Shown in pieces: positions 17,343-28,100 of a DNA stretch of 64,000 nt. The stretch spans positions 212,122-276,121 of the forward strand of contig CAJIYH010000004.1 of assembly GCA_905181615.1 (NCBI GenBank), in the 5' to 3' direction. How positions within the stretch are numbered: the first letter of the stretch is position 1; the number at the start of each line of letters is the position of its first letter. A model generated the notes under the pieces. The model searched no databases. It was not told where the DNA came from and worked only from the letters and a program-made list of their open reading frames with translations. The position numbers and the translations under genes were made by a program. The DNA comes from an uncultured Flavobacteriaceae bacterium. GTDB lineage: Bacteria > Bacteroidota > Bacteroidia > Flavobacteriales > Flavobacteriaceae.

Positions 17343-17450
17343 TCAGTAGATTACTTGTCATTCGAATTGCCATTTTTTTCTCCAACTAAAAGGTCGCTCA
17401 CAAGTAGGACATATTTTACTTGGAAGGTCGTTTTTTTTTACTCCTCTCAT
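17343..17450 (-). pseudogene. DUF2256 protein, disrupted by two in-frame TGA codons
   Basis: An ATG at 17450-17448 overlaps the photolyase stop as ATGA and opens 30 codons reading MRGVKKNDLPSKICPTC, then ERPFSWRKKWQFE. This is the conserved core of DUF2256: the LPSK, the CxxC and the F-WRKKW. Family members continue with W, a short linker, Y and C. Here the W position is TGA (17360-17358), followed by QVIY and a second TGA (17345-17343) where Cys is expected. Both are single-base changes from TGG and TGC/TGT. DUF2256 genes usually accompany photolyase/cryptochrome genes, which fits. The small zinc-finger-like protein is probably lost, unless a 30-residue form works. Confidence 0.65.
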
Positions 17451-18751
17451 ATTCTGTTTAAAGCAGATTTGTAGGTGGTTAAGCAACGTTCACGAGCAAA
17501 CTTATGATCAACAATTGGTTGCGGGTAAGTGAGTTCTTGGAAATCAGGCACCCATTTTTCTATGTATTCAAGCTGCTTGTCAAACTTTTTAATTTGCTCT
17601 ATTGGATTGAATATTCTAAAGTAAGGCGCTGCGTCTACTCCACAACCTGCTACCCATTGCCAGTTTCCTACGTTACTTGACATTTCATAGTCCAATAGTT
17701 TTTCGGCAAAATATGCTTCACCCCACCGCCAATCGATAAGCAAATGTTTACATAAAAAACTTCCAACCAACATTCGAACTCTATTATGCATGAAACCTGT
17801 TGCATTTAATTCTCTCATTCCAGCATCTATAAAAGGGTATCCTGTGGTTCCAGTACACCACTTTTCAAATTCTTCTTCGTTATTTCTCCAATCAATGTTT
17901 TCGTATTGAGGTTTGAAACATGTGGTTGCAGAATGAGGAAAATGCCATAATATTTGCATAAAAAATTCCCGCCAAATTAATTCTTTAAGAAAGGTGTTGT
18001 TTTCATCATTATTAGATGCTATAGCCATTTTCCGAACACTCAGAGTTCCAAATCTAAGATGAGAGCCTGTTCGTGATGTTTGATCTAATGCAGGAAAATT
18101 ACGCGTAGCTTCATAGTTAGCAATGATCTCTTCATTGAATTCAAAATCAGGATATGGAATTGAAGAAAGTTCGAACCCAATTTCATTTAGTGTTAGTTGA
18201 GGTTGTATTACGGGGGCTAATTCTTCTAGGTAGTTTTCAGAAGGAAACTCAGGAATTCCTTCAACATTCATTTTAGCAAGCCATTTCCTTGAAAAGGGAG
18301 TGTATACTCTATATGGAGTGCCATCATCTTTTACAACTTCTGCTTTTTCGAAAATAACTTGATCTTTATAGGTTTCAAAAGCTATTCCTTTACTGGATAA
18401 CAGATCTTCAATTCTACGATCTCGATCCTGGGCATAAGGCTCATAATCTCGATTGGTAATAACTTTAGAAATAGAATACTTTTTAGTTATTTGTTCAAAA
18501 ACGGCTTCGGGTTTTCCGTGATACATTCCTAAATTGCATCCGTTCTTCTTCATTGCATCCGAAATGTTTACCAAAGCCGTGTGAATCATTGATAAGCGTG
18601 CATCATTTTTATTGGCTAAATTTTCTAATATTTTGGGGTCAAATATAAAAATGGGGAGCACTTTGTGAGCAGAATTTAAGGCATGGAATAATCCAGCATT
18701 ATCATCGAGCCGCAAATCTCTTCTAAACCAAAATATAGTGTATTGTTCCAC
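17447..18751 (-). CDS. phr: Deoxyribodipyrimidine photolyase (class I CPD photolyase)
   Basis: A 434-residue photolyase. The N-terminal antenna domain begins YTIFWFRRDLRLDDNAGLFHAL. The FAD-binding domain contains SRTGSHLRFGTLSVR, LKELIWREFFMQILWHFP, GYPFIDAGMRELNATGFMHN, RVRMLVGSFLCKHLLIDWRWGEAYF and SSNVGNWQWVAGCGVDAAPYFRIFNP, all in the expected order and spacing. It uses blue light to split cyclobutane pyrimidine dimers. It lies 3 nt after the SDR gene and overlaps the DUF2256 start, so it is part of one operon. Intact. Confidence 0.95.
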   Translation of the reverse strand: MEQYTIFWFRRDLRLDDNAGLFHALNSAHKVLPIFIFDPKILENLANKNDARLSMIHTALVNISDAMKKNGCNLGMYHGKPEAVFEQITKKYSISKVITNRDYEPYAQDRDRRIEDLLSSKGIAFETYKDQVIFEKAEVVKDDGTPYRVYTPFSRKWLAKMNVEGIPEFPSENYLEELAPVIQPQLTLNEIGFELSSIPYPDFEFNEEIIANYEATRNFPALDQTSRTGSHLRFGTLSVRKMAIASNNDENNTFLKELIWREFFMQILWHFPHSATTCFKPQYENIDWRNNEEEFEKWCTGTTGYPFIDAGMRELNATGFMHNRVRMLVGSFLCKHLLIDWRWGEAYFAEKLLDYEMSSNVGNWQWVAGCGVDAAPYFRIFNPIEQIKKFDKQLEYIEKWVPDFQELTYPQPIVDHKFARERCLTTYKSALNRI

Positions 18752-18754
18752 TGT

Positions 18755-19453
18755 TTAATTTGTTTTCAAATCTCCAATTCCCCCGTCTAAATGAACAATT
18801 TGACCAGTCATCCACTTACTTTCATCGCTTAGTAAAAAGCGAGCAGTATGTGCAATGTCTTTAGCAGAACCTATGTTTTTTAAAGGATGGCGTTCCTTTG
18901 CCTTTTCTAGTTTAACCTCGTTATTTAAAAACTTGTTAGCTAAGGGTGTATCTGTTATTGAAGGCGCAATTGTATTAACTCTAAATTTAGGAGCATATTC
19001 AGCTGCAAGAGATCTTGTTAAGCCCTCTATTGCTCCTTTAGCAGCTGCTACTGAAGCGTGAAAAGGCATTCCAGTTTGAACAGCAACGGTACTGAATAAC
19101 ACAATACTTGCTTGCGGGCTTTCTAATAAATTTTTCAGAACTGCCTGTAAACTTTTAACAGCACCTAAAACATTAATTTCAAAATCCTTTAAAAATGTCT
19201 CTGGTTTCAATCCTTTAAATGGTCTAAGGTTTATGCTGCCTGGGCAGTAAACAAAACCGTCTAATTGATCTGGCAAAACAGAAGTATCTAGTGGACCTTC
19301 AATAGCGTCGTACTTAATGTAATTCACTTTTTGAGTGTCAATACCTTCTGAAGTTCTGTTTGCAACAAATATAGTATTGCTGTCTTGTAGAAGTTCAACT
19401 AGTGCTTGTCCGACTCCTGAGGAACCTCCTATAATGAGAATGTTTTTATTCAT
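18755..19453 (-). CDS. Short-chain dehydrogenase/reductase (SDR)
   Basis: A 232-residue classical SDR. The nucleotide-binding motif is ILIIGGSSGVGQALVELL, followed by a conserved strand (DGFVYCPGSINLRPF) and the active-site region with Ser near VLFSTVAVQTGMPFHASVAAAKGAIEGLTRSLAAEYAP. In that segment the usual Tyr of YxxxK is replaced by His (FHASVAAAK), which is unusual and may alter catalysis. The C-terminus (MTGQIVHLDGGIGDL) is standard. It sits between SRPBCC and phr with 0-3 nt gaps. Such SDRs are regularly found in flavobacterial photolyase operons, but the substrate is unknown. Confidence 0.85.
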   Translation of the reverse strand: MNKNILIIGGSSGVGQALVELLQDSNTIFVANRTSEGIDTQKVNYIKYDAIEGPLDTSVLPDQLDGFVYCPGSINLRPFKGLKPETFLKDFEINVLGAVKSLQAVLKNLLESPQASIVLFSTVAVQTGMPFHASVAAAKGAIEGLTRSLAAEYAPKFRVNTIAPSITDTPLANKFLNNEVKLEKAKERHPLKNIGSAKDIAHTARFLLSDESKWMTGQIVHLDGGIGDLKTN

Positions 19454-19924
19454 TTATTTTTCTTTGTAGTTTCCAAAAAGCTCAATGAGTTTGTGATATC
19501 TGTATTCAAAAATTTCGTTTAGTTTTCCTTTCACTAATATGGGATGCGCTATGCGTCCTAATAAGCCAAAAGGTAGTTTGTAGTCAATAATATCAATCAT
19601 TTCGACACCTCCTGGAATCTCTTTAATAAAATGCTTGTGATGCCATAATGCATAGGGGCCAAAACGCTGTTCATCTACAAAATACTTTTGGTCTTCTACA
19701 TGAGTTATTTCCGTTACCCAGGTCGTTGGAATACCCAGAACAGGTGTAACGATATATTTAATGATCTGCCCTGCATACATTTTAGGTTCATGTCCATCCA
19801 GTATTTTAAAACTCATATATTCCGGGGTGATTGTTTTTAAATTTCCGGGATTACTTAAAAAATCCCATGCTTCCGATACAGAAATAGGAAGTCTTTGCGT
19901 GGTCTTTTTTTGATAAATCTTCAT
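19454..19924 (-). CDS. SRPBCC family protein (ligand-binding, cyclase/dehydrase-like)
   Basis: A 156-residue helix-grip protein: KKTTQRLPISVSEAWDFLSNPGNLKTITPEYMSFKIL at the start, an internal WVTEITHVEDQKYFVDEQRFGPYALWHHKH strand pair, and the DIIDYKLPFGLLGRIAHPILVKGKL segment typical of this subfamily. It is the first gene of the seven-gene light-damage operon and abuts the SDR gene with no gap. Proteins of this type bind hydrophobic ligands; a pigment, quinone or isoprenoid is plausible but not shown. There is no signal peptide. Confidence 0.85.
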   Translation of the reverse strand: MKIYQKKTTQRLPISVSEAWDFLSNPGNLKTITPEYMSFKILDGHEPKMYAGQIIKYIVTPVLGIPTTWVTEITHVEDQKYFVDEQRFGPYALWHHKHFIKEIPGGVEMIDIIDYKLPFGLLGRIAHPILVKGKLNEIFEYRYHKLIELFGNYKEK

Positions 19925-19951
19925 CTACTATTTTTGTTAAAGGTACGCAAT

Positions 19952-19979
19952 GTTTAAATATACTGTAAATATGTTAAAC
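19952..19979. promoter_or_regulatory. Inverted repeat upstream of the photolyase operon (possible operator)
   Basis: GTTTAA and TTAAAC form 6-bp arms separated by 16 nt of A+T-rich, nearly symmetric sequence, centred 41 nt upstream of the first operon gene. In other Bacteroidota these operons are light-controlled by MerR-type B12/light repressors, whose operators are spaced palindromes. The match is suggestive only; no regulator gene is in the window. Confidence 0.35.
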
Positions 19980-20036
19980 AAAATTACCAATTGTTTTTCC
20001 ACAACAAGTTTTAAATATTAATTCAATACAAATTCT

Positions 20037-20044
20037 TACATTTG
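20037..20044 (+). promoter_or_regulatory. -7 promoter box (TACATTTG) for the DUF2911 gene
   Basis: An exact TAnnTTTG box. It overlaps an upstream TTG codon of the DUF2911 frame and lies 27 nt before the ATG at 20072. This supports the ATG, not the TTG, as start. Confidence 0.6.
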
Positions 20045-20071
20045 AAATTAAATAAACCTAATTTAATAAAA

Positions 20072-20908
20072 ATGAAAAATACAATCTTATTTTTAATGTT
20101 CCTAGCAAGTTCATTTGCTTTTGCGCAAGTGCAAACTCCCCAACCAAGTCCTTCAGCTCAACTTTCTCAGACAGTTGGTTTGACTGAGGTGACAGTTAAA
20201 TATTCACGTCCAAGCAAAAAAGACCGTGACATATTTGGCGCTTTAGTTCCTTTCGGAAAAATCTGGAGAACAGGTGCAAATCAAAATACAATTATAAGCT
20301 TTGGAGATGCAGTAACTATTGGTGATAAAGAAATCGCAGCAGGTGCCTACGCAATTTATACACGTCCTGGTAAAACTACTTGGGAAGTATTCTTTTATAA
20401 CGATATTACAAACTGGGGTAATCCTGCTGAATGGGATACTTCAAAGGTTGCAGCTTCTATAGAAGTTCCAGCTGTTGAGACAGATGAAATGCAATCCTTT
20501 GAAATTTGGATTTCTAACCTTCATAACAATGGAGCAACTTTAAACATTGGATGGAGTACCACGATGGTTTCTGTTCCTTTTGGGGTTCCAACAGTTGCAA
20601 AGGCAACTGCTTCCATTCTCGAAGTAATGAAAAACGATCCAAAAGATCGTGACTACTATAACGCTGCGGTTTACTACCTTCAAGAAGGTCAAGACCTTAA
20701 TCAGGCTAAGGCATGGATTGCGAAAGCAATAGCTGTTAATGGAGAAGCTTATTGGTACTTTCGTCAGCAATCTTTAATCCTTGCAGGATTGAATGATGTT
20801 GATGGAGCTGTTGCGGCTGCTAAATCTTCTTTAGCACTTGCAACTAAAGCTGGAAACACTGATTACATTAATTTAAACGAAGCTTCTTTAGCTGAGTGGA
20901 CTAAGTAA
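20072..20908 (+). CDS. DUF2911 exported protein
   Basis: A 278-residue secreted or periplasmic protein. A Sec signal peptide (MKNTILFLMFLASSFAFAQ) precedes a DUF2911 domain with its signature: VTVKYSRPSKKDRDIFGALV, PFGKIWRTGANQNT, and GAYAIYTRPGKTTWEVFFYND. A C-terminal ~85-residue TPR-like helical part follows (DRDYYNAAVYYLQEGQDLNQAKAWIAKAI). The function of DUF2911 is unknown. A longer TTG start at 20042 was rejected because the promoter box overlaps it and because the signal peptide begins at the ATG. It is monocistronic. Confidence 0.88.
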   Translation: MKNTILFLMFLASSFAFAQVQTPQPSPSAQLSQTVGLTEVTVKYSRPSKKDRDIFGALVPFGKIWRTGANQNTIISFGDAVTIGDKEIAAGAYAIYTRPGKTTWEVFFYNDITNWGNPAEWDTSKVAASIEVPAVETDEMQSFEIWISNLHNNGATLNIGWSTTMVSVPFGVPTVAKATASILEVMKNDPKDRDYYNAAVYYLQEGQDLNQAKAWIAKAIAVNGEAYWYFRQQSLILAGLNDVDGAVAAAKSSLALATKAGNTDYINLNEASLAEWTK

Positions 20909-21637
20909 TTTTCTTTCTTTAAGATAAACCAAGACCAATATCTTGAAAATATTCCAAAAAAAACCGGAAACTTTATTTTGGTGTCCATTAATTTATTGAA
21001 ATAACTATAAGATCTAAGAGAGCTTATCTCATGGCTATGTCATATTTTTACTATGAGAGTATAATTAACGGATTAAGTTTATATTTATTCAAGCATTAAC
21101 TACTAAATATTTATTGTGTAGTTATTATCAATAAATATTATTCTTTTAATAAATAATGATTTTATTTTTCAACCCGATGGCTTAATTCATAGATAAAAAA
21201 TCAAACTTAAAAACCTCAAATTAGCTAAAAATATTTTTTACTTATCAAAAAAAACTGGTACATAAACTTATAATGTTTTTTTATAATTAAGCTTTTATTT
21301 TAAGGCGAAAAAAATCAGAAAAAATTTTCTACTTAAAAAAATAAAATAGGTTGCGCGTACAAAAAAGCAGTAGTAATAAATTATAATATTTTTAACTTTT
21401 TAACTTTTTAACATTTTAAAACACATTGTTAACAACTTGACTTTATTTGATTTAAACACATAATCCGGTCTAACCAATTGATTATTAGGCCAATATTTAG
21501 TTTATTTTTTCTGTTAGGCAAAATTAATGTATGTTGATTTTAAGTGAAGTATAAATGCAGTAGTGTGAGTTGCAGGCCAAGCGATTATTTGTTCCATTTT
21601 TATATTAACAAATAAAGTTAGAAACCACAACATACAA
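20909..21637. other. 729-bp AT-rich gap upstream of the giant adhesin
   Basis: No open reading frame of convincing length. It contains poly-A/T stretches, a triple TTTTTAAC tandem repeat (21389-21412) and a nearby GTTAAC. The length is unusual for this compact region and suggests a long leader or regulatory zone for the adhesin. No TTG-N19-TAnnTTTG promoter of good quality was found. Confidence 0.6.
21389..21412 (+). repeat. Three tandem copies of TTTTTAAC
   Basis: Three exact, contiguous 8-bp copies in the leader region of the adhesin gene, about 226 nt before its first codon. They could be a binding array or a slippage-prone tract. Confidence 0.7.
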
Positions 21638-22123
21638 TTGAATTTTTTTATTAGAGTTATTTTATTGGCTTACTTTGTCATTGGGACACAATCATCATTA
21701 GCTCAAAGCTCAATTATTGATGTAGTCACCCATTCAGATATTGTTACTGACAGTGATAATATTGTGGGAAATGGAGACGTTGTTGTCTTTACTACAAAAG
21801 TTACCAATATAAGTAACATTACGATTTCATCTTTAACTATTTCAAATTCATTAGTTGGGATTGATGGGAGTGTTCTTTCCCTTTCATCCCCTATAACTTT
21901 TGTTAATAATTCTGGTTCCTCTTCTGAAGGAGATTTAATCGCAGGAGAAGTATCTACATATGTATCAACTTATACTTTTGATTCAAGTGGAGTTACTGCA
22001 GGCGGTATTAGTTTAACTGTTTCAGGAACAGCCAGTACTCCTGGTAATACAAATAATGTAATTGATGTTTCTGATGATGGAGATAATTCTGACGGAAATA
22101 TTATTAATGACCCAACCAAGTAG
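21638..22123 (+). CDS. Giant adhesin, segment 1: signal peptide and first repeat module
   Basis: A TTG start opens 161 codons: a Sec signal peptide (MNFFIRVILLAYFVIGTQSS, cleavage likely after LAQ) and one DUF11/DUF7507-like module ending in the acidic linker VSDDGDNSDGNIINDPT. The frame then hits TAG at 22121-22123. The next frame (open from 22111) continues with VVINNIITLVEGTKVEN, exactly where a second module should start. So the gene is interrupted by a one-base shift in the CCCAACCAAG region. As sequenced, only this 161-residue fragment would be exported. No in-frame ATG exists upstream, and TTG is the only standard start. Confidence 0.8.
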   Translation: MNFFIRVILLAYFVIGTQSSLAQSSIIDVVTHSDIVTDSDNIVGNGDVVVFTTKVTNISNITISSLTISNSLVGIDGSVLSLSSPITFVNNSGSSSEGDLIAGEVSTYVSTYTFDSSGVTAGGISLTVSGTASTPGNTNNVIDVSDDGDNSDGNIINDPTK

Positions 22124-25100
22124 TTATTAATAATATAATAACCTTGGTTGAAGGTACTAAAGTAGAAAACTATATTGATAATGATTCTAATGGTTCTATT
22201 GGTTTAGGAGATCAATTAGAATATATAATTACAGTTTATAATAATGGTGAGGAAGATCTTGAAAATATAGAATTATTTGATATTCTTAAAGATTTAAATA
22301 ACAACACATTAGCCTTAGTCGCTCCATTTACACCTCCGGGTCCAATCTTTGTTTCTTCGGATCAAGGATCTATAAATTCAAATATTCTTGTTGGAGAAAC
22401 AGTTACATATAAAGCTGTTTATCTTGTTCAGCAAGGAGCTGTTGATTCAGGTGGATTAAACAATTGTTTAGATGTTCAAGTAGATGGTGTTAATTCTGGG
22501 CGAAGATTCACCGATACCGCTGACAACGGAAATGATAGCGATGGAAATTTAATAAACGATTGTACTGCATCTACAATCACTGCGACTCCTTCGATAGAGG
22601 TAACTAAAAGTGCGATTGTTCAAGATGTCAATGGCAATAGCCAAAATGATCCTAATGATATTATAAATTACACCATTCGAATTGAAAATGATGGTGATTT
22701 AACCCTTACAGGTCTTGTTATTGCTGACACTTTTGTAGATGGAAACAGTAATAGTATTTCTCTAAACAGTGCTCCAGCTTTTTCCACTTCATCATTAGGT
22801 TCTTCAGAAGGAACTCTTCAAGTTGGTGAGGTTGCAATTTATACAGCAGCTTATACAATATCCTTAATTTCTGCAAATTCAGGATCAGTATCAAACTCAT
22901 TATTGGTAACGGCAAGTTCTCCAGGGCAATCTAATAATGTTTCCGATACATCAGATGATGGTATTCAAGATGATGGCAATATAATTGATGATCCAACAAT
23001 AACTAGTCTTTCAATTAATAAAAAGATAGAAGCGACAAAAACATTTAGTATCGCAGATAATGGAAACGGTCAAAATGGACAAGGAGATGTTGTTACTTAT
23101 ACAATAACTATTGAGAATACGGGGCAGATTAATGTTTCTGGAATAACCTTAGTTGATCAACTCACAAATTGTGATGGATCTTCTATATTGACTCTTTCAA
23201 GTGGGCCAACTTGGAATTCTAATAGTGGTTCCTCTGCTCAAGGAAGTCTCGATCCAGGAGAAATAGCGAGTTATACTGCAACATACACTATAGGATCTGT
23301 TGAAATTGATTCAGGATGTATTCTTAACACAGTTACAGCAACTGCTAGTTCACCTGGTTTTACTAATGATATTACTGATGTTAGTGATGATGGGAATGAT
23401 GCTGATGGAAATTTAGTTAATGACCCAACAAGAATTGATTTTTCTGTTAATCCAGTTATAGAGGTAACAAAGACAGGACTATTAATAGATAATGGAGATG
23501 ATTTGCCAGGTGTTAGTGATACTGCAGTTTTTACAATAACTATAGTAAATACAGGTAACACAGCATTATCAACTATAACGTTAAGTGATACATTCACAAG
23601 ACTTGACGGTACTGCACTCACATTAGATTCTGGACCATCATTTAATAGCTCATCAGGAGGTTCTGCCCAGGGAACATTACAATCAGGAGAATCAGCAACA
23701 TATACAGCTAGTTACACTGTTGATGCGGCTGATGTTGCTTCAAACGCAGTTGTTAACCAGGTTACAGTATCGGCAGAGGCATTTAACGGTACAGTCATAA
23801 CAGATGTGAGTGATAATGGAAATGATTTGGATGGAAATACTGAAAATGATATTACAGAAATTCGTCTTGATTACGCTCCATTGCTTGAAGTAACAAAGAC
23901 AGTCTCTGTTTCAGCAAATCCTGTCTTAGGTGATGTTGCAGTTTATTCAATAAATATTGAGAATAAGGGTAACGTTAATCTAAACACATTAAGTATTGTT
24001 GATACTTTTGTAGGATTAGCTGGAGCATCCATTTCGTTAGATGCTGGACCTACTTTTACAAGCGCTTCACTCGGATCAAGTGAAGGTAATATAGTCAAAG
24101 GTGAGATTGCGACTTATACAGCAACTTATACTATTTCTCAAGGGGCAATAGATTCAGGTGGATTCAGGAATACAGCTGTTGTTTCTGCTCGAAATCCAGG
24201 GAGTTCTTCAACCGATGTTTCTGATGCAAGTGATGATGGTGATGATACTGATGGAAATATTACTAATGACCCAACTGATGTTGTGATTTCTGAAGATGCT
24301 TTTTTGGAGGCTGTAAAAACATCAACATATACTGATAGTGATTCTGACAGTCAACTTTCATTTGGGGACACAGTTAATTATTCAATTACTGTCCAAAATA
24401 AAAGTAATGTAACCTTAGATAATTTACAGCTAACAGATGATCTGCAAAATATAAGCTTAACCAGTTCCATGACTTTAGATACTGGTCCAAGTTTTGTTAG
24501 CTCTAATTTAGGATCTTCTTTTGGTTCTCTAAAACCTAATGAAATAGCATCGTTTATAGGAACTTATTTAATAAGACAAGCCGATGTTGATGCTGGAGGT
24601 ATCTCAAATCAAGTGTCAGCAACAGCTCAAACTCCAGCAAACACCGTCTTGTATGATCTCTCAGATGACAATGACGACTTTGACGAAAACACTGAAAATG
24701 ATAGAACAGAATCCCCCATTACCAGAACTCCATTAATTGAGGTTACAAAAACATCAACAATAACAGATCAGGGTGACGGTCAGGTCGGTCTTGGTGATAC
24801 AATCACCTATTCAATTAGTGTATTTAACGCTGGTAACCAAAATCTATCATCAGTAACTCTTGATGATTATTTTACCACAATGAATGGGAATGCTTTGACT
24901 CTGTCTTCATCGATAACATTCGTATCCGCTTCTCTTGGATCAAATGAAGGGTCATTGCTTGTTAGTGAGACAGCTGAATATACTTCTACATTTATTATAA
25001 ATCAAACTTCTATTGACGATGGTGGAACTTCAAATATTGTAACAGTCACTGCTGCATCTTCAAATGCAACAGTAACAGATATTAGTGATGATGGTGATGA

Positions 25101-28100
25101 TGCTGATGGAAATCTGGTTAATGACCCAACTCAAAATATATTTTCAGGTTCACTAGAATTAGAGGCTACAAAAACCTACACAATAACTGATTCTAATTCA
25201 GATGGAATAACTGGAATTGGAGATATAATTAATTATTCTATTGTAGTAGAGAATAAAGGTACAGAATCGCTTACGAATTTTTCAATTACTGATACACTCA
25301 CTGATGCAAACGGAAATTCACTTTCATTAAATGCATCGCCTACTTCAAGTGACGGAAGTATTATAGCTCCTTTATCAACTAAAACCTACTTGGCAAGCTA
25401 TACTATTTCTCAATCAGCTCTTGATAATGGAGGTTTAAAAAATACTGCTTTGGTACAAGCAAGTAATATAGCAGGCACAATCTATGTTACTGATATTAGT
25501 GATGATGGTGATGATAGCGACTCAAATACAGCAACAGATACTACGGACGTTATAATAGCTGCAAATTCTTCTTTAAATTTAACTAAGACTTATGTAAACA
25601 TTGATAATGACAGTGACGGCGTAATTTCTTCTGGAGATAAATTAGTTTATACTTTTAGTGTTATAAATGACGGAAATATAACACAAAATTACATTTTCAT
25701 AACTGATGCAATTTCTGATTTTGACGGAAATACACTGGCGCTTGATTCGTATGCTTCACCAAATAGGCTTGCTTTTAATTCAAATTCAAATGGATCTACT
25801 CCAGGGACATTAATCTCAGGGGAGGTAGGAACTTATACTGCAACCTATACGGTTCAAAGTGCAAATATTGCAAGCGGAGGTATATCAAATACAGCTACAG
25901 CTTCGAGTTTTGTTTATATAGACGGAAACCCTGTTATTAAAGCTGTTGACAAAAGTGATGATGGTGATGATACGGACGGTAACACTATTGACGACCCTAC
26001 CCTTTCTTATTTTGGAGGCATGCCGATAATTGAAGTTACAAAGACTGCAACCTATACTGGATCAGCAGATGGAGCAGATGTTGGAGATATAGCTGTATTT
26101 ACAATTACAGTTGAGAATAAATCTACTCAAGATGTAATTCAAAATTTAACTTTTGTAGACACGCTAACAGACACTTACCTTTCTGGTAATACCATGTCAT
26201 CAACAGTAACGTTTAATTCCGCTTCTGCAGGGTCTTCTCAAGGAACATTGACTATTGGGGAAACAGCTACTTATACATCGTCATATACAATAACTCAAAG
26301 TGACATCGATGCTGGAGGGCTGCGAAATAGTATAACATTTGAAGGAACTTCTGCTCGAAATCCAGTTCAAAGTGAGAAAGATGTCAGTGATGTCAGTGAT
26401 AATGGAAATGATTTAGATGGAAATTTAATAGATGACCCTGTTATTTTAATTTTAGGGACAGATTCTGATGGAGACGGAACCCCAGACTCTACTGATATTG
26501 ACGATGACGGGGATGGTATTTTAGATAGAGATGAGCAATGTTTAACTTTTTTATTGGATGGAAATTCTTTTGAAAGTTATACAGGAGCTTTCCCACCACA
26601 GTCACCAGGGAACAGAAACAGTCCTTATCCAAATATTAGTACAGCACCTCCCTTTACATCTGTTAACGGAGATGGTGAGGTTTGGAGTTCTAGTCAGGGA
26701 CCTCAAGGAACAAGTTTTTCTCCACAACAAGGATTTTATTTTATTGAATTACTAACTAACGCTAGTTCTGCTAATGATGGATCATATTGGAATGAAACTT
26801 CCCTAGGCTCAAACGGAAATTATGACCGTATAATGGTTATTGAAAATGTATATCCAAACAGAACCTATAACATTAATTACTATCAACAAGAAGGGGGTAG
26901 ATTTGTAGCTACTCATGCTGGAGGTGGAGCTTCCCTTGTTCAAGTTCAATCAATGCAAACTAATTACGCAGTAAGTTTTATTTCCACATCTACATCTAGT
27001 TGGGTTTCAAATACAGTAAGTTTTACAACCGATAGTCAAACAACTAGAGTTGCAGTATTATTCTCAGCATATTCTCCGGGGATTAATAGCTCAGTACAAT
27101 TAGATGCGATTAGTATGACTGCCTCAGATTCATGCAATAATGATATTGACGGTGATGGTGTTCCAAACGGACTTGATCTTGATTCTGACAATGATGGAAT
27201 TTATGATGTTATTGAATCTGGGAATGAGGCTTTAGACACTAACAATGATGGAATAATTTCTGGATTAGATACAGGTTATTTAGACTCTGATTTAAACGGT
27301 GCGTCTGATGTTACTGAATCAAATGTGTTAAAAGATTCTGATGCAGATGGAATAATTGATGCTTTTGAATTGGATTCTGATAATGATGGATGTAATGATG
27401 TTCAAGAAGCCGGGTATACTGATGGTAATTCTGATGGAATATTAGGAGGAAGTCCTGTAACTCAAGATTCAAATGGGAAAGTAACAAGCGGCTCTGATGG
27501 ATACACCCAGCCACAAGATTTAAATATCGATTTACTTTTCGATTACAGAGATGCCGCTTACGATGTGGGTTGTTATAACCCAGCATTAGATGTGGTTAAA
27601 ACCTATACTGTATCCGACACTAATGGTAATGGGATAAACGATGTTGGAGATGTAATAAATTATACTGTTGTTGCAACAAATACGGGAGGATTAGATCTTT
27701 TATTCACAAATACAAATGATATACTGACCTATGGTAGTAATCAAAACACCCTAACTCTTAATTGGTCCTCTACATCTACTAGTGTTTTAGTAACACCAAC
27801 TCATAATTTGTTCAAATATTCAAATTATATAGAGGATTCTAGTACATACTGGTTGGAAAATAATAATGGTCAGGCAACACCTCAAACTGAATATGGTTAT
27901 GTTCCAAATATCCCCTACTATTTTAATACAAATAGTGGAAGTTCTTACAGTGAAGTGGATCACGTTTTTACAACAGAAGGGTTTGGAGTTACAAGATCTC
28001 CATATACATATGCTGGAACTGATGCAAGAGTCCACACCTATTCAAGAGTATCAAATCAAAATAATGTCACTTATTATCATTATCAAAACGTTTCATTAGA

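Noticed and set aside
17343..17450. UGA read as tryptophan or selenocysteine in the DUF2256 gene
   Set aside because: Many other genes in the window end at TGA, and no SECIS-like hairpin is seen; decay or sequence error is simpler.
22105..22125. Programmed -1 frameshift joining segments 1 and 2
   Set aside because: CCCAACCAAG does not form an X-XXY-YYZ slippery site in the zero frame and no stimulating hairpin is evident.
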